From: G942493275 sp942493275
GTDB taxonomy: Bacteria > Actinomycetota > Coriobacteriia > Anaerosomatales > PHET01
Length of the DNA stretch: 64,000 nucleotides
Direction of reading: 5' to 3'
Assembly: GCA_942493275.1 (NCBI GenBank)
Contig: OW818687.1
Coordinates: 1,364,001-1,428,000 of the forward strand
How positions within the stretch are numbered: the stretch's first letter is position 1; the number at the start of each line of letters is the position of its first letter. The position numbers were made by a program, and so were the translations under genes. Under the pieces are notes generated by a model. The model had not been told where the DNA came from. It worked only from the letters and a program-made list of their open reading frames with translations, and searched no databases. Positions 8,560 to 17,636 of this stretch are shown here, piece by piece.

Positions 8560-9228
8560 GTGGACGACAGCGATTCGATACTGCGCATAAAGCCCATCTC
8601 GCTGATCGAACCCGACTATATGCCGGAGTCTTTCGTATGGTGGGACGGGATCACGCAGGACGACGTTGACTCTCTGCAGGCCGTGCTGGATGACTCCAGT
8701 TCAGAGGCGCCTCTGCAGAAGTATCTCGAGTCCAACCCTCAGTTCTTGATTCAGCACCTTGGCGGTGGTCACGGCCGCTGGGTGATTCCGCAGAAGCGAC
8801 TGGGCTCCGAGTTCGTACCTGACTTCGTCATCGGCGAACGAGACTCCATGGGGTACCACTGGCTTGTCGTTGAGCTCGAAAGCCCCGATGCCATGGTCTT
8901 CACCAAAGCCGGAGATCCAGCGAAGTCCTTGAATCACGCGATTAGGCAGGTTACTGATTGGCGCGCCTGGCTCAGGCACAATCGGGACTACGCAAGCCGC
9001 GACAGAAATAGCCATGGACTCGGGCTCGTGGATATCGACTCTGATGTGCGGGGCCTGATTGTTATCGGAAGACGCGAGTCGCTCGACCCGTCGAGTAGGG
9101 AGCTTCGTCGCCAGTTGTCGAAGAGTCTGGACGTCGACATTCACACATATGATTGGCTAGTGGATGCCGCACGCGGCAGGGTTGCGTCCCTGTCCGCTCG
9201 CCGTACACAGGACGCGGCATCTGGCTAA
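8560..9228 (+). CDS. Shedu-like DUF4263 nuclease
   Basis: The start chosen is GTG 8560 behind GGGGG, 16 bases after attC-like site 4; ATG codons at 8527 and GTG 8509 lie inside the site and are less likely. The 222-residue protein carries a PD-(D/E)xK-like core typical of DUF4263: PDFVIGERD, then HWLVVELESP, then AIRQVTDWRAWL. In the Shedu anti-phage system this domain is the nuclease of the single protein SduA. Here there is only a short N-terminal extension with a PLQKYLESNPQFL segment before the core. The stop TAA overlaps the GGCTAAC that may begin the next attC-like site. Probably a stand-alone defence gene in a cassette. Confidence 0.75.
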   Translation: MDDSDSILRIKPISLIEPDYMPESFVWWDGITQDDVDSLQAVLDDSSSEAPLQKYLESNPQFLIQHLGGGHGRWVIPQKRLGSEFVPDFVIGERDSMGYHWLVVELESPDAMVFTKAGDPAKSLNHAIRQVTDWRAWLRHNRDYASRDRNSHGLGLVDIDSDVRGLIVIGRRESLDPSSRELRRQLSKSLDVDIHTYDWLVDAARGRVASLSARRTQDAASG

Positions 9229-9327
9229 CCCCGGCACCGGGTGGACGGCAATAGCGCAACCGACGTTTTGCGGCTTGCTGGCAGATGCAAAGGCCGATGC
9301 GAGACGCTCGACCGGTGGTATGTAGCC
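9223..9327 (+). repeat. Possible attC-like site 5
   Basis: GGCTAAC at 9223-9229 includes the stop codon of the Shedu-like gene. A CACCGGGTGGA arm near 9236-9246 can pair with CTCGACCGGTG at 9308-9318, and the right end reads GTAGCC rather than GTTAGCC. The arms do not share the GCGCATCGAGC core of sites 2-4, so this is the weakest of the series. Confidence 0.3.
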
Positions 9328-9360
9328 AATCTCATCGTGAAAGGCTACGTATCAGCGCCG
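9322..9360 (+). repeat. Left copy of a short repeat flanking the type I RM segment
   Basis: GTAGCC and GGCTAC form an inverted pair 15 bases apart, with GTGAAA before the second arm and CAGCGCCG shortly after it. The same arrangement recurs at 17515-17550. The two copies enclose the recombinase remnant and the type I restriction-modification operon, so they may be the ends of an inserted element. Confidence 0.4.
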
Positions 9361-9408
9361 GGACTCGACTCGCGCCCAGGAGTTGGTGCAAGCGCTACGT
9401 AGTTGCAG

Positions 9409-10029
9409 TCACCCCGAGCTATTTGCCGAATCTGCGCGACATAGCCTCGCGGCGTGCGTGTCGCACGCGTGTGCATATATCTCCATGGTGGTTCTCAGGC
9501 TCCGGTGGCCTAGTACCCGCTGGACCCCGATTGGCGGTGCGCCGTTCGCGAGCATCTCTGTAGCGGCCGAGTGCCCCAGCATATGTGGCGTTACATGCCC
9601 GATTCCGCTCCGGCGGCCGTAGAGTTCCATAGACCGCCTCACAGCGCTGGGCCTTAGCGGTTGACCAGTCCTAGTGGTGAACAGCAGGTCGTCGTTGGCC
9701 CAATTCGCTCGGATGGTAAGCCACCGGGATAGGTCCAAGGCCAGCGCATGTTCATCCGGGAGCGGCACTACCCGCTCACCCGTCTTACCTCCAGTGACGT
9801 GGACCTTGAGGCGATCGAGATCGACGTCCTGCACGCGGAGGGCCAAAGTCTCGCCAATCCGAAGTCCCGTGAGGTACGTGAGGTAGAGCAGGGCATGATT
9901 CCGGGCCGCGGTGGGAGAGCGCGTTTGGATGCAATGGAAGAACTCCGCCCATTGTTCGGGGGTCTTGGTCTTTGGAAGCACAGTCTTCCTGCTTCTGGAC
10001 ATTGGCGCCCTCCCGCCCGTTGAGGTCAA
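9409..10029 (-). pseudogene. Tyrosine recombinase, N-terminally short and with a catalytic Arg replaced
   Basis: The 206-residue product has the C-terminal catalytic domain of tyrosine recombinases: Arg in TGLRIGETLAL, a GGKTGERVVPL strand with the lysine, and GHRSLRTTMEIYAH with the tyrosine. The H-x-x-R-H box reads HMLGH, so the second catalytic Arg is Gly, a change that needs only one base (CGG to GGG). The N-terminal core-binding domain is missing or very short. It lacks the extra segment typical of integron integrases and looks XerC/D- or phage-like. It is probably inactive and may be what is left of the enzyme that mobilised the flanked RM segment. Confidence 0.7.
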
Positions 10030-10214
10030 GCTGCAGCTGGGACACTAGCTCGGATGTGAGTGAATAGCCACAATTCCGTCCTCTATCGCGCTCATTCTCT
10101 GGGTGCACATCACCTGAACTTGCGACTTGGCGCATAATGGAGGGGTGACATTCAGCCTGGGGAGACGGTTGATTTGCGCACAATCAGCCGGCATTCGAAG
10201 GGACTACTCGCCGC

Positions 10215-11711
10215 ATGGCGCAAAAGCCTCAAGCACTGATATCCACGCTCTGGGATGCGGCCAATACACTCCGTGGCTCTGCAGTTGACCGCACGGACTG
10301 GAAGGGCTATATCCTCCCGCTCCTCTTCTTCAAGCGAATCAGCGACTGTTGGGATGAAGAGACTGCCGAGGCTGTCGAGCTGTACGGCGACGTAGATCCC
10401 GGGCATTTCGAGGAGATCCACCGCTTTCAGCTTCCTGACGGCTGCCACTGGAACGACGTTCGCAACACGTCCCAGAACGTCGGAGCTGCGCTCAAGCATT
10501 CGCTGCAGGAGATCGAGCGCGCCAATCCAGACACGCTCCACCGTGTGTTTGGCTCCGCCGACTGGGGTAACAAGGAGAAGTTCACCGACGAGCTACTCAA
10601 GGATCTGATCGAAGGATTCTCATCGATCGAGCTCGGCAACAACGCCGTCGACACTGACGTTCTCGGTGACGCGTACGAATACCTCGTCGGCAAGTTCGCC
10701 GATGTCACCCGCCGCAACAAAGCCGGCGAGTTCTACACCCCTCGCAGCGTGGTCCGAATGATGGTCGAGATCCTCGACCCCCATGAGGGCGAGTCGATCT
10801 ACGACCCCGCATGCGGCACAGGTGGCATGCTGCTCGCCGCCATCGACCACGTGAAGAGAAGCGGCGGTGACCCGCGCACCTTTTTCGGCAAGATCTATGG
10901 CCAGGAGAAGAACCTCACGACATCCTCGATCGCCCGGATGAACCTTGTCCTCCACGGCATCGAGGACTTCCAGATCGCCCGCGAGGACACCCTCCGCGAT
11001 CCCGCCTTCACCGACGGCACTGGCGGCCTCGCCACCTTTGACTGCGTAATCGCAAATCCACCTTTCTCGCTCAAGGAATGGGGGCGCGAGATCTGGGAGA
11101 ACGATCCATGGGGCCGAGCGCGCTGCGGCTTGCCGCCCGAGAAGAGCGGCGACTTGGCATGGGTCCAGCATATGGTTGCCTCGATGGGATCGTTCTCTGG
11201 CCGCATGGCAGTGGTGGTCCCAGAAGGCGTCTTGTTTCGTGGGGCTGCCGAGGGCCGGATTCGAAAGGGCTTGTTAGAGGCCGACCTGGTTGAGGCCGTC
11301 ATTGGCCTCGCACCAAATCTCTTCTACGGCACGCCGCTAGCCGGTTGCGTGATGATCCTCCGCCGGAAGAAGCCAACTGAGCGGAGGAAGAAGGTCCTCA
11401 TCATTGATGCATCAAGCATCTTTAGGGGGGCTCGTGCCCAGAACTTCCTCGATCCCGAACACGGCGAGCAGATCGTCAAGTGGTTCAAGGCCTTCGAGGA
11501 CGTCGAGGACCGCGCCAAGGTCGTCAGCCTCGAGGAGATCAGGGATGAGGGCTGGACGCTCAACATCTCCCGCTACGTCCTGCCGCCCATCGACGAGGAA
11601 CTTTCGTCGCTGCCCGAGGCCGTCGCCGCCTTCAAGGAGGCACTCGCCGAAGCTCGTGCTGCCGAAGACCACGTCCGCGCCGTCTTGGCCAGGGGAGGAT
11701 GGTTGGAGTGA
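10215..11711 (+). CDS. hsdM: Type I restriction-modification DNA methyltransferase subunit, first copy
   Basis: This 498-residue protein is a full-length HsdM. It has an N-terminal helical HsdM_N domain (ISTLWDAANTLRGSAVDRTDWKGYILPLLFFKRISD), the AdoMet motif DPACGTGGML near 197 and the catalytic motif IANPPFSLKEW near 281, and it should methylate adenine as part of an M2S complex. It is the first gene of the hsdM-hsdM-hsdS-hsdR operon, and the next gene starts within its stop codon. The upstream region from 10030 to 10214 holds no gene and should contain the operon promoter. Confidence 0.93.
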   Translation: MAQKPQALISTLWDAANTLRGSAVDRTDWKGYILPLLFFKRISDCWDEETAEAVELYGDVDPGHFEEIHRFQLPDGCHWNDVRNTSQNVGAALKHSLQEIERANPDTLHRVFGSADWGNKEKFTDELLKDLIEGFSSIELGNNAVDTDVLGDAYEYLVGKFADVTRRNKAGEFYTPRSVVRMMVEILDPHEGESIYDPACGTGGMLLAAIDHVKRSGGDPRTFFGKIYGQEKNLTTSSIARMNLVLHGIEDFQIAREDTLRDPAFTDGTGGLATFDCVIANPPFSLKEWGREIWENDPWGRARCGLPPEKSGDLAWVQHMVASMGSFSGRMAVVVPEGVLFRGAAEGRIRKGLLEADLVEAVIGLAPNLFYGTPLAGCVMILRRKKPTERRKKVLIIDASSIFRGARAQNFLDPEHGEQIVKWFKAFEDVEDRAKVVSLEEIRDEGWTLNISRYVLPPIDEELSSLPEAVAAFKEALAEARAAEDHVRAVLARGGWLE

Positions 11712-13216
11712 GCGACCGCCTCACACAGAAACAACTCGAGTCCTATCTCTTGGGCGCAGCCACGCTACTGCGCGGGCTCATAGATGCCAGCGATTATAAG
11801 CAGTACATCTTCCCGCTACTCTTCTTCAAGCGGCTGTCGGATGTGTGGGACGTGGACTACCACGAAGCCTTCGAGGACTCTCAGGATGAGGGCTACGCGA
11901 CTGCGACCGCCAACGACCGATTCACCATTCCCGAAGGTGCGCACTGGAAGGATGTCCGCGATGCCTCGCGCGACGTCGGCCGGGCCTTGCTGAACGCCTA
12001 CCAGGCCATCGAGGCCGCCAACCCGAAGCGGCTTCAGGGCGTCTTCGGCAGCGCCGCCTGGACCGACAAGGCCCAGATGCCCGACGAGACACTCAAGAAC
12101 CTAATCGAGCACTTCTCGAAGCACACCCTGAGCCTCGCCGACGTGCCCGAGGACGAGCTGGGAAACGGCTACGAGTACCTCATCAAACACTTTGCCGACG
12201 ACAGCGGGCACACCGCCCAGGAGTTCTACACCAACCGCACGCTCGTACACCTGATGGCCCAGATGCTCGAGCCCAAGGCGGGCGACTCCATTTACGACCC
12301 GACATGCGGCACCGGCGGCATGCTCATCTCTTGCCTGGCCGAGGTGAAGCGCAACGGCGGCGACACCCGCACCATAGGCCTCTTCGGGCAGGAGCTCATC
12401 AACATCACCGCGGCCATTGCACGCATGAACCTGGTGCTGCATGGCGTGTCCGACTTCGACATCCGTAGCGGAAACACGTTGCATGAACCCGCGCTGATCG
12501 AGGGCGACCGGCTCAGGACCTTCGATGTGGTCCTGGCGAATCCGCCGTATTCCATCAAGACGTGGAACCGCGAGGCGTGGCAGAGCGACCAGTGGGGCCG
12601 CAACTTCCTTGGCACTCCGCCTCAAGGCCGCGCCGACTACGCCTTCTTCCAGCACATCTTGAAGAGCATGGACCCTAAGACGGGGCGCTGCGCGATCCTG
12701 TTCCCACATGGGGTGCTCTTCCGAAACGAGGAAGGGGAAATGCGGAGAAGGCTTGTCGAGGCCGATCTGCTCGAGTGCGTGCTCGGGCTTGGAGGTGGTC
12801 TGTTCTACAACTCGCCCATGAAGGCGTGCGTGGTCGTTTGTCGCACGTCCAAGACCGCGGACCGCCAAGGGAAGGTGCTGTTCATTGACGCGGTCGACGA
12901 AGTCGCACAGGAGCGGTCGCAGTGCTTCCTGCGAGCCGAGCACCAAGTCAGAATCACAGATGCGTACAGAGCCTTTGAGAATCAAGATGGTTTTGCGCGA
13001 GTTGTCGACAACAGAGATATCCTTGCCCTTGATGGGAGCCTGTCCCTTGCTCGCTACATTCAACGCTCATCTAGCGGCGAGCATGATCTTGAGCATGCGG
13101 ACCTCGATTCTGTATGGTCCGCATTTGAGATTGACGGGCGGGACTTCTGGTCCGAGATGGACGGCCTAGCCTCGATGCTGGACGCCGTCGCGGGAAAGGA
13201 GGCTGGCGATGTCTAA
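11708..13216 (+). CDS. hsdM: Type I restriction-modification DNA methyltransferase subunit, second copy
   Basis: GTG 11708 overlaps the TGA of the first hsdM (GTGA) and has AGGGGAGG nine bases upstream; ATG 11699 lies against that site and is less likely. The 502-residue product is again a complete HsdM, with motif I DPTCGTGGML near 197 and the catalytic motif LANPPYSIKTW near 278. It is clearly homologous to the first copy, but the two differ along much of their length, so this is not a recent duplication. Two intact HsdM genes before one hsdS is unusual and suggests a mixed M1-M2-S methylase; this is inference. Confidence 0.9.
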   Translation: MSDRLTQKQLESYLLGAATLLRGLIDASDYKQYIFPLLFFKRLSDVWDVDYHEAFEDSQDEGYATATANDRFTIPEGAHWKDVRDASRDVGRALLNAYQAIEAANPKRLQGVFGSAAWTDKAQMPDETLKNLIEHFSKHTLSLADVPEDELGNGYEYLIKHFADDSGHTAQEFYTNRTLVHLMAQMLEPKAGDSIYDPTCGTGGMLISCLAEVKRNGGDTRTIGLFGQELINITAAIARMNLVLHGVSDFDIRSGNTLHEPALIEGDRLRTFDVVLANPPYSIKTWNREAWQSDQWGRNFLGTPPQGRADYAFFQHILKSMDPKTGRCAILFPHGVLFRNEEGEMRRRLVEADLLECVLGLGGGLFYNSPMKACVVVCRTSKTADRQGKVLFIDAVDEVAQERSQCFLRAEHQVRITDAYRAFENQDGFARVVDNRDILALDGSLSLARYIQRSSSGEHDLEHADLDSVWSAFEIDGRDFWSEMDGLASMLDAVAGKEAGDV

Positions 13217-14408
13217 CGCCTCAAGACCCAACTGGAAGACGTACCGATTCGACCAAATGGCCACCGAAATCAAGGACCGGGTCGAAGTACCTCGCGAATC
13301 AGGCTTCGAACGCTACGTGGGACTGAAGCACCTTGACTCCGGGTCTCTTAAGATCTGGCGCTGGGGATCAACTGAAGACGTGGAAAAGCAGAAGATGCTT
13401 TTCAAGTGCGGAGACATCATCTTCGGCCGGCGAAATGCATATCTGCGCCGTGTCTCTGTCGCAGACTTCGATGGGGTTTGCTCGGCGCATGCCATGGTGC
13501 TTCGCGCGCGCCCTGACGTCGCGTTGCCAGAGTTCTTGCCGTTCTTCATGCAAACTGAAGCGTTCTGGCAGGCGGCGCTTCGCAATTCGGCAGGCTCACT
13601 CTCTCCAACGATCAACTGGCCGAACATCGCGAAAGAGGAGTTCAGTCTGCCGCCCTTGGAGGAGCAACAGCGGATCGCGGAGGCGCTGACATCCACCGTG
13701 AAGCTGTCAGAGAAACTGAGCCTGTGCGAGGCATCTTCTCGACGCCTCCTGAAGTCGTCCATCGAGGCAGAGGTCGAGAGGCTAGCGGGGCATACAATCA
13801 GACTCGGAGATCTCGTTGATCGGGGCGTCATCGCACCACCTCAAGACGGAAACCACGGGGAGATTCATCCTAAGGCAGCTGACTATGTTGCGGAGGGCAT
13901 CCCCTTCCTCATGGCTGCTGACGTTCGGGATGGCATGGTCGACCTGGTCCGGTGCAAGTTCATTTCAGAGGACCAGGCCCGCGCTCTTCGCGTTGGCTTT
14001 GCTCACGAGGGAGACGTGCTGCTCACGCACAAGGGCACCGTCGGGGAGACAGCGATTCTGCCTAGGCTCGACCATCCGTTTGCGATGCTTACCCCTCAAG
14101 TGACGTATTACCGGGTTGAAGACGACTCTCAGCTTCACTCTCGGTATCTCTATTTCGTCTTTCAATCCGGGAGTTTCTATCGGCAGATGCTGTCGCGAGG
14201 CCGCCAGTCGACGCGATTGTTTGTTGGCATCACAAAGCAGCTAGAGCTTGAGATCCCTTTCCCCAAGATTGCGGTGCAACGGCGGCTCGTTGAGCAATGG
14301 TCGAGGATCGAGTCCTCCGCTCACGAGTTTGTGGAGCGCCGAGCCGTGGCGAATGCCATCGGCAGCTCCTTGCGCAATAGTGTATTCCCGGCCGGAGGCA
14401 CCAGATGA
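13209..14408 (+). CDS. hsdS: Type I restriction-modification specificity subunit
   Basis: This 399-residue protein overlaps the preceding hsdM by eight bases. It has the two-repeat layout of HsdS: a first target-recognition domain (residues about 1-150), a conserved helix with LPPLEEQQRIAEAL, a second target-recognition domain and a final IPFPKIAVQRRLVEQWSRIE helix. The specificity subunit chooses the DNA site for both methylation and cutting. The recognition sequence cannot be read from the protein. The gene also overlaps hsdR by four bases (ATGA), so all four subunits should be made from one transcript. Confidence 0.92.
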   Translation: MSNASRPNWKTYRFDQMATEIKDRVEVPRESGFERYVGLKHLDSGSLKIWRWGSTEDVEKQKMLFKCGDIIFGRRNAYLRRVSVADFDGVCSAHAMVLRARPDVALPEFLPFFMQTEAFWQAALRNSAGSLSPTINWPNIAKEEFSLPPLEEQQRIAEALTSTVKLSEKLSLCEASSRRLLKSSIEAEVERLAGHTIRLGDLVDRGVIAPPQDGNHGEIHPKAADYVAEGIPFLMAADVRDGMVDLVRCKFISEDQARALRVGFAHEGDVLLTHKGTVGETAILPRLDHPFAMLTPQVTYYRVEDDSQLHSRYLYFVFQSGSFYRQMLSRGRQSTRLFVGITKQLELEIPFPKIAVQRRLVEQWSRIESSAHEFVERRAVANAIGSSLRNSVFPAGGTR

Positions 14409-17371
14409 CTTTCAACGAAGCCAACACGGTCGAAGCCTTCGTCCGCGACCTGCTCTGCGGCGGCGTTGCCCATCACTCCGCCGTCGGCCCCGGCCTGGCT
14501 CGCCGCGCCGGCCAGATGTCCGGCCTCGGCTGGCACTACCTCTCACACGAACACCTTCCGCGCCAGCCCCAGGAAACACTCGTCGAGGACCATCTCAGTG
14601 AGGCCCTTGTACGCCTGAACCCCACCATCGCCGCCCAGCCCGATCGCGTCAACGACGTACTCTACCGGCTGCGGGCGATCATTGTGGGCGTCCGCAGGGA
14701 CGGCACGGTCAAGGCTAACGAGGAGTTTGCGACCTGGCTCAACGGTGAGAAGTCGATGCCCTTCGGCGAGAACGGCGAGCACGTCACCATCAGACTCATC
14801 GACTTCGATGACCTCGAGCAGAACCAATACGTTGTCACGCAGCAGTACACGTTCCGCGCTGGCAAGACAGAGAAGCGGGCCGACCTCGTCCTGCTCATCA
14901 ATGGCATACCGCTGGTGCTCATCGAGGCGAAGACCCCCGTCCGCTCCAGCCAGAGCTGGCTCGATGGGGCGCTGCAGGTGCACGATGACTACGAGCGCAA
15001 CGTCCCCGAGCTCTTTGTGCCTAACATCTTCTCAGCTGCTACTGAGGGCAAAGAATACCGTTATGGTTCGATCCGTATGCCCGTCGAGCTGTGGGGTCCA
15101 TGGCGGCTCGAGGACGATGATGCTCTGCCCTCGATGGGTCAGCTCGAGAAGGCGGTCACCTCGATGCTTCGACCCAAGGTCATTCTCGATCTGCTTGCCA
15201 ACTTCACGTCGTACGCGACGCATAAGGGCAAGCAGCGCATCAAGATCATCGCTCGTTACCAGCAGTACGAGGGCGCAAACAAGCTCGTCGAGCGCGTGGT
15301 GGCAGGTCACCCCAAGAAGGGGCTAATCTGGCACTTTCAGGGCTCGGGCAAATCGTTGCTTATGCTCTTTGCAGCCCGCAAGTTGCGGCTGCACCCGGCG
15401 CTCAAGAATCCGACAGTGATGATCGTTGTCGACAGGGTCGATCTCGATACTCAGATTTCCAGTGCATTCTATGCAGCAAATGCCGCGAACCTGATCAAAG
15501 CCAATAGCCGCAAAGAACTACAAGATTTGTTGGGCAAGGACGTCCGAAAGATCATCATCACGACGATCCACAAGTTCGGCGAAGCTGGCGGCGTGCTTAA
15601 CGAGCGTGACAACATCATCGTCTTGGTTGACGAGGCACATCGCACTCAAGAAGGTGACCTCGGCCGCAAGATGCGCGAGGCTCTGCCAAGCGCTTTCCTC
15701 TTCGGTCTGACCGGAACGCCCATCAACCGAGCAGACAAGAACACTTTCTATGCCTTCGGGGCACTGCAGGATGCCAACGGCTACATGAGCAAGTATGGTT
15801 TCGAGGACTCGATCCGTGACGGGGCTACCAAGGAGCTGCACTTTGAGCCCCGGTTGATCGACCTCCACGTAGACCAGGCTCAAATCGATGAGGAATTCCG
15901 GGCGCTCACCGCAGATCTCAGTGATGAGGAGAGGGATCAGCTCTCGAAGCGCGCCGCCAAGATGGCAGTCTTGCTCAAGTCACCGGATCGTATACAGGGC
16001 GTGTGCGCCGACATCGCCCGGCACTATCAGGAGAAGGTGGCGCCGAACGGTTTTGGCGCGCAGGTTGTCACACTCGATCGCGAAGGGTGTGTTCTCTACA
16101 AGCAGGCGCTGGATCAACATCTTCCGCCCGAGACATCCGATATCGTGATGTCGGTGAACAGTGGCGAGGATCACTACGCCCCTTATCGTCGCGATCGGGA
16201 TGCGGAGGAGAAGCTCCTTGATCGTTTCAGGGACCCCAACGACCCACTGAAGATCATCATCGTCACGTCTAAGCTACTTACCGGTTTCGACGCGCCGATT
16301 CTGCAGACCATGTATCTCGATCGGCCGCTAAGAGACCATACACTGCTTCAGGCGATCTGCCGGACAAACCGACCGTATGGACAGCAGAAGACCCACGGCC
16401 TGATCGTCGACTATCTCGGCATCTTTGACGACGTAGCCCAGGCCATTCAGTTCGATGAAGAGGGCATCACGCGTGTGGTGACGAACATCTCAGAGCTTGT
16501 CGATAAGCTGCCGGGTGCGGTTCAGAAGTGTTTGGAGTACTTCCCGGGAGTCGATCGAACGATCGGCGGCTATGAAGGGCTCATGGCGGCTCAGGAGTGC
16601 TTGCCCAACAACGATGCACGCGATCGGTTCGCAGCAGACGTGGGCTACGTCGCACGGTTGTGGGAAGCGATCTCCCCCGATCCCATCTTGAGCAAGTACG
16701 AGACCGACGTTCGCTGGTTGGTGCAGGTCTATGAGTCGGTGAAACCTCCGACGGCGGGGGGTCGGTTGCTGTGGCATCGGTTTGGTGCGAAGACCATCGA
16801 TCTCATTCATGAGAACGTGCATGTTGATGCCGTTCAGGATGATCTCGAGACCCTAGTGGTTGACGCGGACCTCCTCGAAGCCGTACTTGGTTCCCCTGAT
16901 CCCGCGAAGAAGTCGAAGGAGATCGAGATCAAGGTGGCCCGCCGACTCAGGCAACACTTACATGATCCTCGCTTCAAAGCTTTGGCTGAGCGGCTCGAGG
17001 ACTTAAAGAACCGGCACGAGCAGGGCCTTCTATTAAGCGTCGACTTTCTCAAGGAGATGCTGCGGCTCGCGCATGATGTTGTGAGGACTGAGCGAGAGGT
17101 TCCACCAATTGAGGAAGAGGAGCGCGGAAAGACTGCGCTTACGGAGCTGTTCGAGGCGGCTCGGAATAGGGACACACCCATCATTGTCGAGCGTGTTGTC
17201 GCAGACATCGACGAGATTGTAAGAGTCGTTCGCTTTGACGGCTGGCAGACAACGCACGCGGGTGAGCGAGAAGTCAGGATGGCTCTGCGCAAGACGCTCT
17301 TTAACTACAAGCTGCATCAGGACGGGGAGCTGTTCGATCGGGCGTATGGATACATCGCGCAGTACTACTAG
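14405..17371 (+). CDS. hsdR: Type I restriction endonuclease/translocase subunit
   Basis: The 988-residue protein has the HsdR order of domains: an N-terminal PD-(D/E)xK nuclease with ADLVLLINGIPLVLIEAK near 160-175, then a superfamily 2 motor with a Walker A HFQGSGKS near 312, a DEAH box in LVDEAHRTQEGD near 409, FGLTGTP, and a second RecA domain with LLTGFDAP and QAICRTNRPY. It lacks frameshifts, so restriction should be active. The ATG overlaps the hsdS stop (ATGA). It is the last gene of the RM operon and is followed by a 265-base gap. Confidence 0.93.
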   Translation: MTFNEANTVEAFVRDLLCGGVAHHSAVGPGLARRAGQMSGLGWHYLSHEHLPRQPQETLVEDHLSEALVRLNPTIAAQPDRVNDVLYRLRAIIVGVRRDGTVKANEEFATWLNGEKSMPFGENGEHVTIRLIDFDDLEQNQYVVTQQYTFRAGKTEKRADLVLLINGIPLVLIEAKTPVRSSQSWLDGALQVHDDYERNVPELFVPNIFSAATEGKEYRYGSIRMPVELWGPWRLEDDDALPSMGQLEKAVTSMLRPKVILDLLANFTSYATHKGKQRIKIIARYQQYEGANKLVERVVAGHPKKGLIWHFQGSGKSLLMLFAARKLRLHPALKNPTVMIVVDRVDLDTQISSAFYAANAANLIKANSRKELQDLLGKDVRKIIITTIHKFGEAGGVLNERDNIIVLVDEAHRTQEGDLGRKMREALPSAFLFGLTGTPINRADKNTFYAFGALQDANGYMSKYGFEDSIRDGATKELHFEPRLIDLHVDQAQIDEEFRALTADLSDEERDQLSKRAAKMAVLLKSPDRIQGVCADIARHYQEKVAPNGFGAQVVTLDREGCVLYKQALDQHLPPETSDIVMSVNSGEDHYAPYRRDRDAEEKLLDRFRDPNDPLKIIIVTSKLLTGFDAPILQTMYLDRPLRDHTLLQAICRTNRPYGQQKTHGLIVDYLGIFDDVAQAIQFDEEGITRVVTNISELVDKLPGAVQKCLEYFPGVDRTIGGYEGLMAAQECLPNNDARDRFAADVGYVARLWEAISPDPILSKYETDVRWLVQVYESVKPPTAGGRLLWHRFGAKTIDLIHENVHVDAVQDDLETLVVDADLLEAVLGSPDPAKKSKEIEIKVARRLRQHLHDPRFKALAERLEDLKNRHEQGLLLSVDFLKEMLRLAHDVVRTEREVPPIEEEERGKTALTELFEAARNRDTPIIVERVVADIDEIVRVVRFDGWQTTHAGEREVRMALRKTLFNYKLHQDGELFDRAYGYIAQYY

Positions 17372-17514
17372 GTAGACCCTCGACGGTGGGGGAAGTAGAG
17401 AGGCCGCGCGCAGTATCGGCGTCAGGACTGACCCCTGGCTGAGATATCCAGTCTGTGCGAATGAGTAGCCTTATGCGCCTATCTGGCCCTATTGCGAGCT
17501 GGATGCGCGGATAG

Positions 17515-17550
17515 GTAGCCGTTTTGCCGTGAAAAGGCTACACAGCGCCG
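17515..17550 (+). repeat. Right copy of the short repeat flanking the type I RM segment
   Basis: GTAGCC at 17515-17520 and GGCTAC at 17536-17541 are 15 bases apart, with GTGAAAA before the second arm and CAGCGCCG after it, as in the copy at 9322-9360. The gap from 17372 to 17636 otherwise contains an imperfect stem between about 17472 and 17516 and no ORF. Confidence 0.4.
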
Positions 17551-17636
17551 CGATACTGGGGGTGCGGTGATCCCCACATGGAACTTGTCAGACCCCACTG
17601 GCAGACTGGTCGTGTTCCCCGGAATTGAGGCAGCAG

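Noticed and set aside
9409..10029. The recombinase as the integron integrase of the cassette array
   Set aside because: It lacks the additional segment typical of IntI proteins, has a mutated catalytic box and lies on the far side of a separate repeat.
12101..13063. 320-codon minus-strand ORF opposite the second hsdM
   Set aside because: It is antisense to a clear methyltransferase gene, with no domain and no start site.
17460..17520. A further attC-like site before the right repeat
   Set aside because: The possible stem between about 17472 and 17516 has several mismatches and no GTTRRRY end; the evidence is too weak to call.
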